The position numbers and the translations under genes are program-made. A DNA stretch of 8,473 nt from Pseudomonadota bacterium (GTDB lineage: Bacteria; Pseudomonadota; Gammaproteobacteria; Acidithiobacillales; Acidithiobacillaceae). The stretch lies in contig JAKBXD010000080.1 in the NCBI GenBank assembly GCA_021840785.1, positions 1 to 8,473 of the forward strand, in the 5' to 3' direction. The notes under the pieces were generated by a model that saw only the letters and a list, made by a program, of their open reading frames with translations, had not been told where the DNA came from and did no database searches. Of the stretch, positions 5,708 through 8,473 are shown piece by piece. Numbering within the stretch: the first letter of the stretch is position 1; each line of letters begins with the position of its first letter.

Positions 5708-6583
5708 ATGTCAGACACGCCTTTCCAGCGCATCATTATTGTCGGCCTTGGCCTCATGGGCGGGAGCGTCGCTAAAGCTCTGCGCAGCAGGGGGTTCGCT
5801 GGATCGCTGGTGGGGGTGGTCGCAGATGCGGCGGCGGTTCAGCGCATGGAACCTGCGGCGAAGCAATGGCGGATCAGTCTGACCCATCAGTTGAAATCGG
5901 CGCTGCGAGATGCCGACCTGGTCCTGCTGGCTACCCCTCCGCAAATCATCTTGCAGCAGTTGCCGGAATTGGCGCGTCATATATCTGCAGAGGTGTTGGT
6001 CAGCGACGTCGCCAGCATCAAAGCTCCGATAGCGCAATTGGGTCATCAGTTGCTGGGAGATCGCTTCATCGCCGGGCATCCCGTGGTTGGCGGAGAAAAA
6101 GCCGGATTTGCAGCGGCGCGGGAGAGCCTTTATCAAGGGACGCGTGTCATCCTGACGCCGTTGCCGGGACAGGCGCCTAATGCGGTAGACGCTTTAAGCG
6201 GCTTTTGGCAGGGCCTCGGTGCGACTGTTTCGCAAATGACGCCGGAGGCCCATGATCAAGCGCTGGCTGCGACCAGTCATTTGCCCCACTTACTCGCCTT
6301 TGCCTACATGGCTGGCCTGGATGATCAGGCCCCTGCGCTGCGTGATCTTGCTGGCGGAGGGCTCCGCGACTTTACCCGAATAGCGGCCTCTGACCCCGAT
6401 CTCTGGGCAGCCATCCTTTGGGAGAATCGCGCAATCATCGGACAGCATCTGCAAGCTTTGCAAAAAACCCTCGGCAATGTCGAGCAGATACTCGCAGGGG
6501 GTGACAGGAGCGCCCTGCGAGCCCTGCTGGAGCGCGGTCGCGATTGTCGTCAACAATTTCAATTTCCTCCGGTGCATCCCTGA
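5708..6583 (+). CDS. tyrA: Prephenate (or cyclohexadienyl) dehydrogenase
   Basis: TyrA oxidatively decarboxylates prephenate to 4-hydroxyphenylpyruvate (or arogenate to tyrosine) with NAD(P)+. Starting at ATG 5708 it has 291 aa: a Rossmann domain with GLGLMGGS (13-20) and LLATPP (73-78), then the helical dimerisation/catalytic domain with DVASIK (S103), AGHPVVGGEKAG (catalytic His124), TSHLPH (H194) and GLRDFTRIAASDP (R224). These are the residues expected from Aquifex-type TyrA. It has neither a fused chorismate mutase nor an ACT domain, and unlike pseudomonads it is not fused to AroA. Two odd points: the second beta strand ends GVVAD without the usual immediate Asp/Glu, leaving the NAD versus NADP choice open, and GGEKAG replaces the common GTEKSG. 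An in-frame GTG at 5663 was rejected because it overlaps the previous gene and adds non-family residues. No Shine-Dalgarno is seen. The start lies 1 nt after the aroF stop, so coupling is likely. Confidence 0.94.
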   Translation: MSDTPFQRIIIVGLGLMGGSVAKALRSRGFAGSLVGVVADAAAVQRMEPAAKQWRISLTHQLKSALRDADLVLLATPPQIILQQLPELARHISAEVLVSDVASIKAPIAQLGHQLLGDRFIAGHPVVGGEKAGFAAARESLYQGTRVILTPLPGQAPNAVDALSGFWQGLGATVSQMTPEAHDQALAATSHLPHLLAFAYMAGLDDQAPALRDLAGGGLRDFTRIAASDPDLWAAILWENRAIIGQHLQALQKTLGNVEQILAGGDRSALRALLERGRDCRQQFQFPPVHP

Positions 6584-6586
6584 ATC

Positions 6587-7888
6587 ATGACCCGATATCT
6601 CGTCCATCCCGGCAGTCAACTCAAAGGTCGTTTCCCGGTCCCCGGCGACAAATCCATTTCCCATCGCGCTGTTATTCTTGGTGCGCTTGCTGAAGGGGTG
6701 ACGGAAGTAGAGGGACTGCTGGAAGGTGCCGATGTGCTCGCTACTATCGCCGCCTTTCGCACCATGGGCGTAGAGATGCAAGGACCGGATCGCGGGCACT
6801 TGCGTATACAAGGTGTCGGTCTATATGGATTACGGGCGCCCGGTGTACCATTGGATTGCGGGAACTCCGGTACGGCAATGCGTCTCCTGGCAGGTGTGTT
6901 GGCCGGTCAAAATTTCCCGAGTACTCTGATAGGTGATGCCAGTCTGCAGCAGCGGCCTATGGGTCGGGTGTTAAGGCCATTGGCCGCCATGGGCGCGGAA
7001 ATTGCCGCCCAGGACGGTAAGGCGCCCTTGCAGATTCACGGGCGACCCCTGCACGGCATCGACTATGCCCTGCCGATGGCCAGTGCCCAAGTCAAATCCG
7101 CCATCCTGCTGGCGGGGTTGTATGCCGAAGGTCAGACCTGCGTGACGGAACCCGCGCCCACCCGTGATCACAGCGAGCGGATGCTGCAAGGTTTCGGCTA
7201 CCCGGTGGAGCGTCAGGGTCCACGCGCCTGTCTGCGCAGCGGTGGCCAGTTGCACGGGCAGTCGCTGCAGGTGCCGGGCGATATTTCTTCGGCAGCGTTC
7301 TTCCTGCTCGGCGCCACCATCGCGCCGGGTTCCGATCTCACCCTGGAAGGTGTAGGTATCAATCCGACGCGCACCGGCATCATTGAAATCCTCACCCGTA
7401 TGGGCGCCCGGATTGATCTCACCGCGCTGCGCGTAGTGGGCGGTGAGCCGGTTGCCGATATCCGCGTTCGCTATGCGCAGTTGCAGGGCATTGCCATTCC
7501 TGCCCATTTGGTACCGCTGGCTATTGATGAATTTCCTGCGCTGTTCATCGCCGCGGCGTGTGCTAAGGGGCAGACCGTGATTACCGGCGCTGAAGAGCTC
7601 CGTGTGAAGGAAAGCGATCGTATTGCGGTGATGGCTAGTGGCCTGCGTGCAATGGGTGTTATTGTAGAGGAGCGCGCGGATGGGGCCATTATCAACGGAT
7701 CGCTTCTACAGGGTGGTCGTATAAACAGTCAGGGGGATCATCGTATCGCGATGGCCTTTGCCATGGCGGCACTGGTGGCGCAAGGTGATATCGAAATCCT
7801 CGACTGTGCCAATGTGGCTACGTCTTTTCCAAATTTTCCCGCTCTGGCGCATCAAGCCGGGCTGTTGCTGGAGGTGGTGGGCGCATGA
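6587..7888 (+). CDS. aroA: EPSP synthase (3-phosphoshikimate 1-carboxyvinyltransferase), class II motif set
   Basis: AroA joins shikimate-3-phosphate and PEP to give 5-enolpyruvylshikimate-3-phosphate, the precursor of chorismate, in the cytoplasm. The 433 aa show the two-domain repeat fold motifs: PGDKSISHR (K22, S23, R27), CGNSGTAMR (N93-T96, R99), QQRPM (R123), ASAQVK (166-170), IDEFPAL (D314, E315), LRVKESDR (K341-R345) and GDHRIAMA (R386). All four signatures used to define class II (naturally glyphosate-tolerant type) enzymes are present: GDKS, SAQVK, RDHSE (193-197) and NPTR (259-262). The E. coli Gly96 equivalent is kept as Gly95, and the Pro101 equivalent is Leu100. Tolerance itself cannot be read from the sequence. 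ATG 6587 comes 3 nt after the tyrA stop with no Shine-Dalgarno, so reinitiation or coupling is likely. The last codons overlap the cmk start by 4 nt. Confidence 0.97.
   Translation: MTRYLVHPGSQLKGRFPVPGDKSISHRAVILGALAEGVTEVEGLLEGADVLATIAAFRTMGVEMQGPDRGHLRIQGVGLYGLRAPGVPLDCGNSGTAMRLLAGVLAGQNFPSTLIGDASLQQRPMGRVLRPLAAMGAEIAAQDGKAPLQIHGRPLHGIDYALPMASAQVKSAILLAGLYAEGQTCVTEPAPTRDHSERMLQGFGYPVERQGPRACLRSGGQLHGQSLQVPGDISSAAFFLLGATIAPGSDLTLEGVGINPTRTGIIEILTRMGARIDLTALRVVGGEPVADIRVRYAQLQGIAIPAHLVPLAIDEFPALFIAAACAKGQTVITGAEELRVKESDRIAVMASGLRAMGVIVEERADGAIINGSLLQGGRINSQGDHRIAMAFAMAALVAQGDIEILDCANVATSFPNFPALAHQAGLLLEVVGA
7870..7875 (+). promoter_or_regulatory. Ribosome binding site of cmk
   Basis: GGAGGT, the strongest Shine-Dalgarno match in the window, lies inside the last aroA codons, 9 nt before the cmk ATG at 7885. 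Together with the ATGA overlap it fixes the cmk start. Confidence 0.8.
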
Positions 7889-8473
7889 GTGGCATTCCCG
7901 TCATCACATTGGATGGTCCCGGCGGGGTTGGTAAGGGCACGCTGAGCCGTCTTTTGGCCCGTGATCTGGGTTGGCATCTTTTGGACAGTGGTGCTATTTA
8001 TCGGACGTTGGCGCTGGCGGCACAGCGTGCCGGGCTGTCTGCGGACAAGGCCGTGGCTTTATCCGAACTGGCGCGCACGTTGCCCCTGAGCTTTCGGGGG
8101 GGCGCCGACGAAACACATGTTCTGCTCGCGGGAGAACTGGTCGATGCGGAAATCCGCAGCCCAGAAATCAGTGCCCTGACTTCTCAGATTGCCGCCATTC
8201 CTGCGGTGCGAGCGGCCTTATTGCAGCGTCAGCGGGATTTTCGCCAGGCGCCGGGATTGGTAGCCGATGGTCGAGATATGGGGACCGTGGTTTTCCCGAA
8301 CGCACCGCTCAAGGTGTTTCTGACCGCCAGGGCCGAAGAACGGGGCAAACGGCGTCTGAATCAGTTGATGGAACAGGGTATTAGTGCTAGTCTCGCCACA
8401 GTTGTGGCGGAAATTGCGGAACGCGATGCCCGGGATCAGCAGCGCAGCGTGGCACCGCTCCGGCCCGCGTCCG
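7885..8473 (+). CDS. cmk: Cytidylate (CMP/dCMP) kinase, 3' truncated by window edge
   Basis: Cmk phosphorylates CMP and dCMP with ATP, recycling cytidine nucleotides for RNA, DNA and lipid precursors. The open frame runs to the window end: 196 complete codons of a protein usually about 220-230 aa, so roughly 30 C-terminal residues are missing. Seen in the sequence: P-loop GPGGVGKGT (11-19), CMP-binding LDSGAIYRT (S35, Y39, R40), R109, DGRDMGTVVFP (R130, D131), the LID-region arginines in ARAEERGKRR, and AERDARDQQRSVAPL with D184 and R187. All match the E. coli residues with an offset of one. The P-loop has GPGG where GPSG is common. The ATG lies in an ATGA overlap with the aroA stop and has a GGAGGT ribosome binding site. 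In related genomes rpsA (ribosomal protein S1) and ihfB usually follow, but they are outside this window. Confidence 0.96.
   Translation, partial: MSGIPVITLDGPGGVGKGTLSRLLARDLGWHLLDSGAIYRTLALAAQRAGLSADKAVALSELARTLPLSFRGGADETHVLLAGELVDAEIRSPEISALTSQIAAIPAVRAALLQRQRDFRQAPGLVADGRDMGTVVFPNAPLKVFLTARAEERGKRRLNQLMEQGISASLATVVAEIAERDARDQQRSVAPLRPAS

Noticed and set aside
4885..5757. A 290-codon open frame on the minus strand opposite the DAHP synthase gene
   Set aside because: It lies wholly over a well-supported gene, resembles no family I know, and is the kind of antisense frame that GC-rich codon usage produces.
6566..6570. Anti-Shine-Dalgarno-like CCTCC shortly before aroA
   Set aside because: It encodes Pro codons at the TyrA C-terminus. 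No local GGAGG partner was found near the aroA start that it could mask.
7971..8384. A 137-codon + strand frame over the cmk region
   Set aside because: It is out of frame with cmk, whose P-loop and CMP-binding motifs are clear from 7885 on. The composition (Gly/Arg/Ser-rich) is typical of an off-frame reading.
8394..8409. Near-palindrome CGCCACA-GT-TGTGGCG in cmk
   Set aside because: A 7-bp repeat in GC-rich coding DNA is expected by chance, has no T-run and no gene boundary nearby.

Overview
This window is a tightly packed stretch of core metabolic and housekeeping genes, all on the + strand, from a proteobacterium of moderately high GC content (roughly 58-60% by eye). In order it holds the 3' end of gyrA, then serC, pheA, hisC, a DAHP synthase gene (aroF/aroG type), tyrA, aroA and the 5' part of cmk. 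I see no mobile element, tRNA, rRNA, CRISPR array, prophage or intrinsic terminator. The order is a version of the proteobacterial 'mixed-function supraoperon' known from pseudomonads (gyrA-serC-pheA-hisC-tyrA/aroA-cmk-rpsA). E. coli keeps only pieces of it (serC-aroA and cmk-rpsA). Protein features and order fit an Acidithiobacillus-like or related gamma/beta-proteobacterial genome, but this is a judgement from memory, not a database result.

Layout: gyrA (1-1399, C-terminal half only) is followed after 8 nt by serC (1408-2496), after 15 nt by pheA (2512-3588, GTG start), with a 1-nt overlap by hisC (3588-4685), after 4 nt by the DAHP synthase gene (4690-5706), after 1 nt by tyrA (5708-6583), after 3 nt by aroA (6587-7888), and with a 4-nt ATGA overlap by cmk (7885 to the window end, about 30 codons short of complete). 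Only about 31 bases of the 8.5 kb are non-coding, so the genes are probably read as one transcript with extensive translational coupling.

How the genes work together: the DAHP synthase commits PEP and erythrose-4-phosphate to the shikimate pathway. AroA makes EPSP, the immediate precursor of chorismate. PheA converts chorismate to prephenate and then phenylpyruvate. TyrA oxidises prephenate (or arogenate) towards tyrosine. HisC, an aminotransferase of the histidinol-phosphate/aromatic family, can add the amino group. SerC makes phosphoserine and also serves PLP synthesis, the cofactor that SerC and HisC both need. GyrA and Cmk tie the block to DNA topology and nucleotide supply. The intervening shikimate steps (aroB, aroQ/D, aroE, aroK, aroC) are not in the window.

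Nothing here supports a new biological system. The points worth a second look are smaller: a type I-beta (Thermotoga-like) DAHP synthase with its regulatory domain placed between hisC and tyrA; unfused tyrA and aroA; a full set of class II EPSP synthase motifs; unusual residues in the TyrA cofactor and substrate loops; a perfect 10-bp hairpin inside hisC; and an A-AAA-AAC slippery heptamer followed by a GC palindrome at the catalytic lysine of serC.
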